Shown here: one piece after another, positions 1 to 8,343 of the stretch
Numbering within the stretch: position 1 is the stretch's first letter
Layout: each line of letters begins with the position of its first letter
Origin: Pseudonocardia humida
Lineage (GTDB): Bacteria > Actinomycetota > Actinomycetes > Mycobacteriales > Pseudonocardiaceae
Length of the DNA: 64,000 nt
Assembly: GCF_023898865.1 (NCBI RefSeq)
Contig: NZ_JAGSOV010000054.1
Coordinates: 62,001-126,000, forward strand
Reading direction: 5' to 3'
Translations under genes and position numbers: made by a program
The notes under the pieces: model-generated
The model's input: only the letters and a program-made list of their open reading frames with translations
Told to the model about the DNA's origin: nothing
Databases searched by the model: none

Positions 1-821
1 CAGAACGCGTTGTCGGAGAACCCGGAGTTGTTGATGGTCTCGGTGAACACGAAGGACGCGGACTGGTGGTTCTCCGGGACGACGATCAGCACGCCGACGA
101 TGACCACCACGCCGACCATGTGCCACCAGGCGGAGAAGGTGTTCAACCGGGCCAGCAGGTTGACGTTGAGCAGGTTCACCGTCAGGTGCAGCGCCATGAT
201 CACGGTGTAGGTGATGAAGATGGCCCCGGTGTCGGTGCCGATCAGGTCGGGGAACCACAGGTTGAGCAGGGCGGTGGTGAAGATGGCCGCGCCGTAGTCG
301 ATGGCCGCGGTCACCGCGATCTGCCCGACCAGGTTGAACCAGCCGGTGAACCAGCCCCAGGCCGGGCCGCCCAGCTTGGACGCCCAGAAGTACAGCGCTC
401 CCGCGGTGGGCATCGCCGAGGCGATCTCGCCCATCGCCATCGCGACCAGCACGCAGAACGTGCCGACCAGCAGCCAGCCCCAGGTGATCGCGACCGGGCC
501 GCCGTTGTTGAACGCGATGTAGTAGGAGGTCAGGCAGCCGGCCAGGATGGAGATGATGGTGAAGGAGATGGCGAAGTTGGAGAACCCGCCCATCTCCCGG
601 TACAGCACCTGGGCGTAGCCCAGCCGGTGCAGGATGGCCTCGTCGCTGTCGTGGGCGGGGGAGGCGGGTGTCCCCCCTGCGGGCGTGGCCGTGGCCGTGG
701 CGGTGTCGGCCGTGGCGGTGTCGGCCGCGGTGGCGCCGGTCGTGCTCGGGGTGCTGGTGCTCGCGGCGCTCGGGGTGGCACCGGTATCGCTCGCCTTGCC
801 GTCGGGGCGGTCTTCGGCCAT
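1..821 (-). CDS. APC-superfamily amino acid/choline permease (C-terminus beyond window)
   Basis: Partial membrane transporter whose 3' part lies beyond the left edge. About 50 N-terminal residues are Ala/Thr/Pro-rich and built from short DNA repeats. After them comes the family core: YREMGGFSNFAISFTIISIL, then AFNNGGP, GEIASAMPTAGALYFW and further hydrophobic helices, giving at least six membrane segments before the cut. This resembles the amino acid/choline (GABA-permease, HNM1-like) branch of the APC superfamily. It lies 59 bp downstream of a choline-kinase-like gene on the same strand and is probably cotranscribed with it, which suggests a choline-type or methylated amine as substrate. That substrate is inferred from context, not read from the protein. 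The start is the ATG at 819-821. Confidence 0.85.
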   Translation of the reverse strand, partial: MAEDRPDGKASDTGATPSAASTSTPSTTGATAADTATADTATATATPAGGTPASPAHDSDEAILHRLGYAQVLYREMGGFSNFAISFTIISILAGCLTSYYIAFNNGGPVAITWGWLLVGTFCVLVAMAMGEIASAMPTAGALYFWASKLGGPAWGWFTGWFNLVGQIAVTAAIDYGAAIFTTALLNLWFPDLIGTDTGAIFITYTVIMALHLTVNLLNVNLLARLNTFSAWWHMVGVVVIVGVLIVVPENHQSASFVFTETINNSGFSDNAF

Positions 822-880
822 GGGTTGGGGTCCTGTCTCGAAGGGGAGTGCTCGGTCGTCGGGCGGGTGCGCGGGGCGCG

Positions 881-1801
881 TCACCCGCCCGTGCGGGCGG
901 CCGCGAGCAGGGGCTCGAGGTCGGGTCCGTCGAACTCCGCGACGGCGCGGTCGTACTTCTCCATGCCCCAGGACCAGAAGTCGAAGTCCAGCGGGCTGGT
1001 GGCCTGCTGTATCGCCGCCCAGAGCGTCCAGCCGTACTTCGACATCAGCCCGAACAGCCGGGCGCGGGCGACCTGCTCGGGGCGGGGCCGTCCGTAGTAG
1101 GCGGTGATCAGCACGTCCAGCAGCGGGGCCGGGAGGGTCGCTTCGCTCCAGATGTTGCCCAGCTCGAAGCACGGGTCGTTGTTGCCGGAGTACTCGTAGT
1201 CGATGATCCGCACGCGCTCGCCGTCGTCGAGCATGTTGGCGGCGAGCAGGTCGTTGTTGCACGGCACGGTGACCCGCGGCCCGAGCGCCTCGGCGATGCG
1301 CGCCACCAGGGGGGCGAACTCGTCGTAGCGCGGGGGCAGCCGGAAACCGTGCTCGGCGACGATCGCCCGGTAGCGCGCCTGCACGGCGAACATGTCGAAG
1401 TCGTTGACGAAGCGCGGTCCGGCGTGCAGTTGCCGGCATGCCGCGGCCACCCTGCCGAGCACCGCCGGGTCGTGCAGGTCGGCGTCGGTGAGGGCGGTGC
1501 CGGGCAGGAACTCGACGGTGAGTCCGGAGGCGGGCCGGTAGTGCAGCACGGGCGCGCCGACCCCGGCCTCGGCCGCGGCCACGGAGTTCGCATACTCCTG
1601 GTCGCGGTCGATGCCCAGCATGCCCGGTCCCTCGGCGGGAATGCGCACGACGCAGCAGCCGTCGGCATTCGTCACTTTCAGGTTGCGATTCGTCAGACCT
1701 CCGGGCAGTTCCTCCACGGTCCGGGGCTGGCGCGATGTGCACGGAATGGAATCGAGTAACGCGTCCAAATCGGCGTCGATCGACGCGGTCTGCAACTCCA
1801 C
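881..1801 (-). CDS. Choline/ethanolamine kinase-family phosphotransferase
   Basis: A 306-residue small-molecule kinase of the protein-kinase-like choline/aminoglycoside phosphotransferase fold. Seen: an N-lobe with ELPGGLTNRNLKV (nucleotide-binding loop), the catalytic-loop motif CNNDLLAANML near residue 180, and the metal-binding IDYEYSGNNDPCFELGN about 20 residues later. The canonical HNDxxxxN is CNND here, as in LicA/choline-kinase relatives. It presumably phosphorylates choline, ethanolamine or a related alcohol with ATP. It starts at a GTG (1799-1801), 23 bp from the divergent dehydrogenase start, and precedes the permease on the same strand. Kinase-family membership is clear; the substrate is inferred from neighbours. 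Confidence 0.85.
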   Translation of the reverse strand: MELQTASIDADLDALLDSIPCTSRQPRTVEELPGGLTNRNLKVTNADGCCVVRIPAEGPGMLGIDRDQEYANSVAAAEAGVGAPVLHYRPASGLTVEFLPGTALTDADLHDPAVLGRVAAACRQLHAGPRFVNDFDMFAVQARYRAIVAEHGFRLPPRYDEFAPLVARIAEALGPRVTVPCNNDLLAANMLDDGERVRIIDYEYSGNNDPCFELGNIWSEATLPAPLLDVLITAYYGRPRPEQVARARLFGLMSKYGWTLWAAIQQATSPLDFDFWSWGMEKYDRAVAEFDGPDLEPLLAAARTGG

Positions 1802-1824
1802 CGGGGGATCGTAGGGCTCGCACT

Positions 1825-4329
1825 GTGACCGGTCCAGACCGTACTGTCCCCCTCGTGGTCGATCTTCCGCACCGTGCCCGGATTGTGATCATCGGAGGGG
1901 GGGTGGGCGGCACCAGCGTCGCCGCCCATCTGGTCGAACGGGGCGAAAGGGACATCCTGCTCCTCGACCGGGGCGAGCTGACGAGCGGGTCGACGTTCCA
2001 CTCGGCCGGTCTGGTGGGGCAGTTGCGCTCCGATCCCGCGCTCACCCGGATGAACGTCCACTCGGTGGAGCTGTACCGGCGGTTGGAGGCCACCGAGCAC
2101 GCCCCGGGGTGGGTGGAGTCGGGGTCGCTGCGGCTGGCGTCCTCGCCCGCGCGGCTGGAGGAGATCCGCCGCCAGGCGGGCTGGGCGGCGCGCTCCGGGC
2201 TGCCGCTGGAGCTGATCTCGGCCGAGGAGGCGAAGGCCCTCTTCCCGTTCATGTCCACCGAAGGCGTGCTGGGCGCGGCGTACACGCCCACCGACGGCCA
2301 GGTCGACCCGGCGCGGCTGTGCCAGGCGATGGCCGCGCTGGCCCGGGCGGGGGGCGCCACCATCGCCCAGCACACCCGGGTCCTGGGCGTCGACGTCCAG
2401 GAGCGCGGGGGCCACCGCACGGTCACCGGCGTGCGCACCGACCGCGGCGACGTCGAGTGCGAGGTCGTGGTCGACTGCGGGGGCATGTTCGCCGCGGAGA
2501 TCGCCCGCATGGTCGACGTGCGGGTGCCCGTGGTGCCGATGTCGCACCAGTACGCGGTGACCGCGGCGCTGCCGTGGGACGACGTGCCCGGCGGCCGCCG
2601 GACGCTGCCCTCGCTGCGCGACCCCGACCTGCTCGTCTACTACCGCCAGGAGATCGAGGGCCTGGTCATGGGCGGCTACGAGCGCCAGAGCGCCGCGTTC
2701 ACCGCCACCGCCACCGGCTACGACGCCGTGCCCGCCGACTTCAACGGCCGCCTGCTCAGCCCCGACCTCGACCGCTTCGACGAGATCATGACCAACGCCC
2801 AGGTGCGGGTGCCTGCGCTGGCCGACACCGGGCTGGCGTCGATGATCAACGGCCCGGAGGCGTTCACCCCGGACAACGAGTTCTGCCTCGGCGAGACCGA
2901 GGTCGCCGGGTTCTTCGTGGCCGCGGGCTTCTGCGCGCACGGCATCGCCGGGGCGGGCGGCATCGGGCAGGTGATGGCCGCCTGGATCCTCGACGGCGAC
3001 CCGGGCCTGGACCTGTGGCACATGGACGTGCGCCGCTTCGGCCGCCACTACCGCTCCCCGGGCTACACCCTGGCCCGCACGACGGAGAACTACGAGAGCT
3101 ACTACGACATCTCCTACCCGGCCCAGGAGCGCACCGCAGGGCGGCCGCTGCGGCTCTCGCCCGCGCACGCCTGGCACGCCGCGCACGGCGCGGTGTTCGG
3201 GGAGAAGGCCGGTTGGGAGCGGGTCAACCACTACTCGGTGGCCGGGTCGGAGGAGCTGCGCCCGCACGGCTGGGCCGGGCACCACTGGTCGCCGTGCGTG
3301 GAGCCCGAGCACCTGGCCGTGCGCGCGAGCGCCGGGATCTTCGACGAGAGCTCCTTCTCCAAGATCGAGATCAGCGGCCCGGACGCCGCGGCGTTCTGCC
3401 GGCAGGTCTTCGCCGGCCGGGTCGACCGCGCCCCCGGCACCGTGACCTACACCCAGGCCCTCAACGAGCGGGCGGGCATCGAGCTGGACGTCACCGTCAC
3501 CCGGCTGGCGACCGAGGAGTTCCTGCTGGTCACCGGCACCGCGCTGAGCGGGCACGACCTGGGCTGGCTGCGCCGCCAGGCCCGGCTGCTCGGCTCCTCG
3601 GTCCGGATCGCCGAGGTCACCGGCGGCTGGGCGTGCTTCGCGCTGTGGGGCCCGCGCTCGCGCGACCTGCTCGCCCCGCTGACCCCCACCTCCCTGGCCG
3701 GCGCCGACTTCGGGTACCTGACGATGCGCGAGACGACCGTCGGCGACGTGCCGGTGCGCGCGCTGCGCGTCGGGTTCGCCGGGGAGCTGGGCTGGGAGCT
3801 GTACTGCTCGGCCGAGTACGGCATGGCGCTGTGGCGCGAGCTGGCCGCGACGGGCGCGCAGCCCTGCGGCTACCGGGCGCTGGAGAGCCTGCGGCTGGAG
3901 AAGGGCTACCGGGTCTGGGGCTCGGACATCGGCCCGGAGACCACCCCGGACGAGGCCGGGCTGTCCTTCGCGGTGCGCCGCCCGGGCGGTGACGACGGGG
4001 CAGGCGGCGACTTCGTCGGGGCCAAGGCACTGCTCGCCGCCCGCGACCGCGGGATCGAGCGCACGCTGCAGTGCCTGGTGCTCGACGAGCCGCGGGCGGT
4101 GGCCCTGGGCGGCGAACCGGTGCGGCTCGAGCGCGACGGGGCGTTCGTCGGACAGGTCACCTCCGGCGGCTACGGCTACTCGGTGCAGCGCTCGATCGCC
4201 TACGCCTACCTGCCGGCGGGCGTGGCCGAGGGCGAGCAGGCCGGCGTGCAGGTCGACGGCCGGTGGATCGGCGCCGTCGTGGCCCGCACCCCGCTGTACG
4301 ACCCCTCCGGCGCGGCCGTGCGCGCCTGA
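1825..4329 (+). CDS. FAD-dependent dimethylglycine/sarcosine dehydrogenase with GcvT domain
   Basis: About 834 residues in two parts. The N-terminal DAO-type FAD oxidoreductase begins with RIVIIGGGVGGTSVAAHL near residue 19. The C-terminal half is an aminomethyltransferase (GcvT-like) folate domain, with the late segment GYRALESLRLEKGYRVWGSD typical of the family. His59 in STFHSAGLVGQ sits where DMGDH/SarDH enzymes attach FAD covalently. The family oxidatively demethylates dimethylglycine or sarcosine and passes the one-carbon unit to tetrahydrofolate. I chose the GTG at 1825; the in-frame GTG at 1855 is an alternative and neither has a strong ribosome site. The divergent kinase and permease suggest a methylated-amine catabolic locus; the exact substrate cannot be fixed from sequence. 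Confidence 0.87.
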   Translation: MTGPDRTVPLVVDLPHRARIVIIGGGVGGTSVAAHLVERGERDILLLDRGELTSGSTFHSAGLVGQLRSDPALTRMNVHSVELYRRLEATEHAPGWVESGSLRLASSPARLEEIRRQAGWAARSGLPLELISAEEAKALFPFMSTEGVLGAAYTPTDGQVDPARLCQAMAALARAGGATIAQHTRVLGVDVQERGGHRTVTGVRTDRGDVECEVVVDCGGMFAAEIARMVDVRVPVVPMSHQYAVTAALPWDDVPGGRRTLPSLRDPDLLVYYRQEIEGLVMGGYERQSAAFTATATGYDAVPADFNGRLLSPDLDRFDEIMTNAQVRVPALADTGLASMINGPEAFTPDNEFCLGETEVAGFFVAAGFCAHGIAGAGGIGQVMAAWILDGDPGLDLWHMDVRRFGRHYRSPGYTLARTTENYESYYDISYPAQERTAGRPLRLSPAHAWHAAHGAVFGEKAGWERVNHYSVAGSEELRPHGWAGHHWSPCVEPEHLAVRASAGIFDESSFSKIEISGPDAAAFCRQVFAGRVDRAPGTVTYTQALNERAGIELDVTVTRLATEEFLLVTGTALSGHDLGWLRRQARLLGSSVRIAEVTGGWACFALWGPRSRDLLAPLTPTSLAGADFGYLTMRETTVGDVPVRALRVGFAGELGWELYCSAEYGMALWRELAATGAQPCGYRALESLRLEKGYRVWGSDIGPETTPDEAGLSFAVRRPGGDDGAGGDFVGAKALLAARDRGIERTLQCLVLDEPRAVALGGEPVRLERDGAFVGQVTSGGYGYSVQRSIAYAYLPAGVAEGEQAGVQVDGRWIGAVVARTPLYDPSGAAVRA

Positions 4330-4393
4330 TCCCGACCACCCCCGCGCCGACCACGCGCGGCGCGACGAGGCCCGTGCACCGCTGACGTATCCA

Positions 4394-4440
4394 GGCGGGC
4401 CACTGGGCGTTCCTCCTTCGGCAGGACGCGGTGGCCTGCC
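4394..4440 (+). terminator. Strong imperfect hairpin between dehydrogenase and GMC gene
   Basis: The left arm (4394-4414) and right arm (4423-4440) pair along most of their length around a CCTTCGGC loop. There is no downstream T-run, which is normal for high-GC actinobacterial terminators. It could end the dehydrogenase transcript or act in the leader of the next operon. Confidence 0.4.
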
Positions 4441-4487
4441 CCCGAGCCCCCCGGTCGGCGGACGCCGCGCCGACGAGGGGAGCGGCG

Positions 4488-6113
4488 ATGGCGGAGGAGC
4501 GCCACGGACAGGACGACGTCTGGGACGTCGTCGTGGTGGGGTCGGGCTTCGGCGGGTCGGTGGTGGCCTGCCGCGCGGCCCAGCGGGAGAAGCGCGTGCT
4601 CGTGCTGGAGCGCGGCCGGTGGTACCGGCCCGGGGAGTTCCCGCGCACCCCCCTGCAGATGGCCACCAACACCTGGGACCCCGAGGCGGGCCTGTTCGGG
4701 CTGTTCCAGCTGTGGTCGTTCCGGCGGATGGACGCCGTGGTGGCCAGCGGGGTCGGCGGCGGCTCGCTGATCTACGCCAACGTGGCGATGCGCATGCCCG
4801 AGGAGTGGTTCGCCCGCCAGCACCGGGACTGGCCGCTGACCTACGCCGACCTCGACGAGCACTACGGGACCGTGGAGAAGATGCTGGGCGTCCAGGCGCT
4901 GCCCGAGCACCTGGACCACCGCGTGCCCAAGGCCGCGGCCTTCGTCCGGGCCGCCCGGCGGGCCGGGCTGGAGCCGCGGCGCGTCCCGCTGGCGGTGAGC
5001 TTCCCGGGCCCCGACCAGCCGCTCGGCGAGGACGTCGAGGACGGGGAGAACGTCCACGGCGTGCGCCGGCGCACCTGCCGGTTGTGCGGCGAGTGCGACC
5101 TGGGCTGCAACGAGGGCGCCAAGAACACCCTCGACCTGACCTACCTGTCGGCGGCGACCTCGCGCAGCCTGCGCCAGCCGGCCACGATCCGCGAGCTCTG
5201 CGAGGTCCGGCGGGTCACCCCGGTCGGGGACGGGTACGAGGTCGGCTACGTCGAGCACGCCCCGGACGACCGGATGGCCGGGCGGGTCGGCGACGACCGG
5301 GGACCGCGCGCTCGCACCGTCCGGGCCCGCAAGGTCGTGCTGGCCGCGGGGGCGCTGGGCAGCACCTGGCTGCTGCTGACCAACCACGCGGCGCTGCCCG
5401 CGCTGAGCCCGGCCCTGGGCAGGCGGTTCTCCGGCAACGGCGACGCGCTGGGCTTCCTGGCCGCCGACCGCGAGAGCGCGGTCGACTCCGCGGGCGGCCC
5501 GGTGATCACGCACGTGGCCCGCGCCGGCGACCACCTGGTCGAGGACGGGGGCCACCCCGTGTTCGCGTCCTGGGTGGCCACCGCGGCCCAGCCCGGGCTG
5601 CACCGCCAGGGCGTGCGGATCCTGGCCGCGCGAGTGCGCGCCCGGCTCGCGGGTCGCCCGGACAGCGACGTCAGCGCGGAGGTGGCCCGCGTCCTCGCCA
5701 CCGCGCGCACGGCCCGCAGCACGCTGCCGGTCCTGGCCATGGGCCTGGACCCGACCACGGGGACCATGCGGCTGGGCCGCCACGGCCAGCTGCGCATCGA
5801 CTGGCCGCACGACGAGGGCTACCTGCGGGGCGTGTGGGCGACCTTGGACCGGATCGCCGACGCGATGGGCTGGCGGTTCCGCAAGGGCCTGTCGGACTGG
5901 CTCTCGCGCGGCATCACCGCGCACCCGCTGGGCGGGGTCCCGATGGGCCGCGACCGCTGGGACGGCGTCGTGGACTCCTACGGCGAGGTCTACGGCCACC
6001 CGGGGCTCTTCGTCGCCGACGGCTCCGTCGTGCCCGGCCCGATCGGGGCCAACCCGTCGCTGACCATCGCGGCGCTGGCCGAGCGCTTCGCAACGAAGAT
6101 CACGGAGGACTGA
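4488..6113 (+). CDS. GMC-family oxidoreductase, cholesterol-oxidase-like
   Basis: A 541-residue flavoprotein. The N-terminal FAD site reads VWDVVVVGSGFGGSVVA (about residues 11-27), followed by SGVGGGSLIYANV. The C-terminus has HPLGGVPMG and a DGSVVPGPIGANPSLTI segment, the GMC C-terminal signature with its active-site histidine. Between them four cysteines (197, 200, 203, 207) form CxxCxxCxxxC, as in a subset of cholesterol-oxidase-like GMC proteins. Probable role: oxidation of a sterol or other hydrophobic alcohol. The ATG at 4488 is preceded by GAGGGGAG at 4475-4482; a longer upstream open frame lacks such a site. One base separates its stop from the next start, so the two genes are probably translated together. 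Confidence 0.86.
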   Translation: MAEERHGQDDVWDVVVVGSGFGGSVVACRAAQREKRVLVLERGRWYRPGEFPRTPLQMATNTWDPEAGLFGLFQLWSFRRMDAVVASGVGGGSLIYANVAMRMPEEWFARQHRDWPLTYADLDEHYGTVEKMLGVQALPEHLDHRVPKAAAFVRAARRAGLEPRRVPLAVSFPGPDQPLGEDVEDGENVHGVRRRTCRLCGECDLGCNEGAKNTLDLTYLSAATSRSLRQPATIRELCEVRRVTPVGDGYEVGYVEHAPDDRMAGRVGDDRGPRARTVRARKVVLAAGALGSTWLLLTNHAALPALSPALGRRFSGNGDALGFLAADRESAVDSAGGPVITHVARAGDHLVEDGGHPVFASWVATAAQPGLHRQGVRILAARVRARLAGRPDSDVSAEVARVLATARTARSTLPVLAMGLDPTTGTMRLGRHGQLRIDWPHDEGYLRGVWATLDRIADAMGWRFRKGLSDWLSRGITAHPLGGVPMGRDRWDGVVDSYGEVYGHPGLFVADGSVVPGPIGANPSLTIAALAERFATKITED

Positions 6114-6114
6114 C

Positions 6115-8247
6115 GTGCTTGGGCAGAGCAGCATGTTCGAGGGCACCGAGCCGGGTGGCGTGCTGGCGCCCGACCCGGGGCCCGACGGCCCGCGGCGGGC
6201 GCTGGTGATGGCCGGTGGCGGGCTCAAGGTCGCCTTCCAGGCGGGCGTGCTGCAGGTCTGGTTGGACGAGGCCCGCGCGGGCGGCCGTGCGCTGGAGTTC
6301 CGCCACGCCGACGGGGCCAGCGGCGGGGTCTACAACCTGGCCATGTGGTGCCAGGGCATGACCGGGCGCCAGATCGCGGACAACTGGCGGCGATTCGCCC
6401 CGGTCCAGCACGGGCTGGCGGTCAACTGGCGGGGTTGGTTGCGGGGCGCGTCGCTGCTGTCGATGTCGCGGTTCCGCCGCCGCACGCTGCGCGAGGGCTG
6501 GCGGCTGGACTGGGAGCGCATCCAGGCCAGCGGGCGCTCGGCCGGGTTCAACCTGTTCGACGTGCACGAGCAGCAGCTGGTGACGCTGCCGCCGGCGGCC
6601 ATGACCGAGGACCACCTGGTGGCCGCGACGTCGCTGCCGGGCTGGTTCCCGGCGGTGCCGATCCGCGGGCGCAACCACATCGACGGCGTCTTCGTCACCG
6701 ACGCCAACCTCGACGCGGCCATCGCGGCGGGGGCCGACGAGCTGTGGCTGGTGTGGACGGTCAGCACCCGCGGGCGATGGCGCGGCGGGCCGGTGGCGCA
6801 GTACTTCCAGGTCATCGAGGCCTGCGCGAACGGGCGGCTGCGCCGCGACCTGGACCGGATCGCGCGCAGCAACGCCGCGCACGCGCAGGGCCGCCCGGCC
6901 GAGTACCCGCACCCGGTGCGGGTGCGGGTGCTGCGCGAGGAGGTGCCGATGCACTACCTGTTCACCTTCACCCGGGCGACGGTGGCCGCGGCGGTGGAAC
7001 GCGGGGTCGCCGCGGCCCGGCAGTGGTGCCGCGACGAGGGCTTCGACGTCGACGAGCAGGCGTCCGACGACGCCGCGTCCACCGCGACCACCGTGGACAC
7101 CGCCGGCAGCGCCGGCAGCGGCGTCGACAGGGCGGACGACGAGGTGGACGGCCGGTCGGGCCGCCGCGGCGCGGGCGGTCGGACCGGGCTGGTGCGGTTC
7201 CGGGAGCGGCTGGCCGGGCCGGTGGCGCTCGGCCCGGCCCGGGCCGCGGTCGCGGCCGAGGTGGGCGAGGTCCGCGGCGACCTGATGACCCTGCGGCTGG
7301 GCGTGGAGGTCGACGACCTGCGGGCCTTCCTCGCCGACGACCGGCACACCGCCCGGGTGGCGGGCTGGATGGAGTGCCCGCTGCTCGGCGGCACCCGCCC
7401 GATCGTCGACGGCACGGTCGCGCTGCTGCCCGAGTCCGCCCCGGGGCGGGGCAGCACGATGGAGTACCGGCTGAGCACCAGCGACCGCACCGGTCGCCCG
7501 CTGCGGGTGGTGGGGACGAAGGCCGTCGCCGCCCGTCCCGGCTCGTCGCCGTGGACCGACACCACCACGCTCGACGTCCACGTCCTGCGCGACGACGACC
7601 CCGACGCCGCGCCGGTGCTGGGGGGCAGGCTGGAGATCGGCGTGCCGGGGGTGGTGCGGCTGCTCGGGTCCCTGCGCGGCTCGGGCGGGCCGGGCTTCCT
7701 GGTGTTCTTCTGGCGCCGGCTGGTCCGGCTGTACCTGCGGGAGCGCTCGACCGCGCCGCCGGAGCCGGGGCCGGTCGAGCTGCCGGGCTGGCCTCCGGCC
7801 GAACGACCGAGGGGCGCGCGCGTGTTCGTGCACAACGAGCGGGTCGTGCCGGGCCCGCCGCGGCGGGCGTGGGAGGCGCTGGTCGCGGCGGGGTCGTGGT
7901 CGTCGTTCTACGGCAACGCGCACTTCCTGCGGGTGGCCGGCAGCGCGCAGGGCAGGCTCGGACCGGGTGCGGTGTTCCGCTGGGTCACCTTCGGCCTGCC
8001 CATCACCTGCACGGTGACGGCCTACGACGAGGCCGCCGGGCGGCTGGGCTGGACGTGGCGGGGCCCGGGCGCGCGCGGGCACCACCTGTGGTCGCTGTCG
8101 CCGACGCCGGAGGGCACCAGGGTGGTCACCCAGGAGACCCAGCGCGGGCTGCTGCCGGGCCTGGCCGCGCCGCTGCTGCGCCGGGTCATGCACACCGGTC
8201 ACGCGGCGTGGTTGCGCGGTATCGGCAGGGTGGTCTCCCGGCACTGA
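6115..8247 (+). CDS. Patatin-like phospholipase fused to a C-terminal SRPBCC domain
   Basis: A 710-residue, three-part protein. The N-terminal patatin domain has the oxyanion loop GGGLK (34-38), nucleophile elbow GASGG with Ser69, and catalytic Asp190 in an unusual DGV instead of DGG/DGA. A linker (about 315-350) leads to a middle domain (about 360-560) that I cannot name firmly. Residues about 565-710 look like an SRPBCC/START-type lipid-binding domain (VFVHNERVVPGPPRRAWEAL onward). Expected activity is lipid acyl hydrolysis, with the last domain possibly holding a hydrophobic ligand. GTG start at 6115, with GGAGG at 6104-6108 inside the end of the GMC gene. The coupling suggests shared lipid or sterol substrates. 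Confidence 0.82.
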   Translation: MLGQSSMFEGTEPGGVLAPDPGPDGPRRALVMAGGGLKVAFQAGVLQVWLDEARAGGRALEFRHADGASGGVYNLAMWCQGMTGRQIADNWRRFAPVQHGLAVNWRGWLRGASLLSMSRFRRRTLREGWRLDWERIQASGRSAGFNLFDVHEQQLVTLPPAAMTEDHLVAATSLPGWFPAVPIRGRNHIDGVFVTDANLDAAIAAGADELWLVWTVSTRGRWRGGPVAQYFQVIEACANGRLRRDLDRIARSNAAHAQGRPAEYPHPVRVRVLREEVPMHYLFTFTRATVAAAVERGVAAARQWCRDEGFDVDEQASDDAASTATTVDTAGSAGSGVDRADDEVDGRSGRRGAGGRTGLVRFRERLAGPVALGPARAAVAAEVGEVRGDLMTLRLGVEVDDLRAFLADDRHTARVAGWMECPLLGGTRPIVDGTVALLPESAPGRGSTMEYRLSTSDRTGRPLRVVGTKAVAARPGSSPWTDTTTLDVHVLRDDDPDAAPVLGGRLEIGVPGVVRLLGSLRGSGGPGFLVFFWRRLVRLYLRERSTAPPEPGPVELPGWPPAERPRGARVFVHNERVVPGPPRRAWEALVAAGSWSSFYGNAHFLRVAGSAQGRLGPGAVFRWVTFGLPITCTVTAYDEAAGRLGWTWRGPGARGHHLWSLSPTPEGTRVVTQETQRGLLPGLAAPLLRRVMHTGHAAWLRGIGRVVSRH

Positions 8248-8343
8248 GCGCCCCGACCCCGGGGTCGCGCAGGGGTTTCCTCGGATCTGGGTTCCCGGCC
8301 CGCTCCCTAGCCTCGGTGACCTGCCGAAACGAGGGAAAAGCCG

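Noticed and set aside
1825-4329. Reading the dehydrogenase as the T protein of glycine cleavage because of its GcvT domain.
   Set aside because: The N-terminal FAD domain and overall length fit dimethylglycine/sarcosine dehydrogenase; stand-alone GcvT is about 360-400 residues.
8254-8267. CGACCCCGGGGTCG after the patatin gene as a terminator.
   Set aside because: It is a perfect palindrome without a loop, so only a short stem is possible; short GC palindromes like this are common here.
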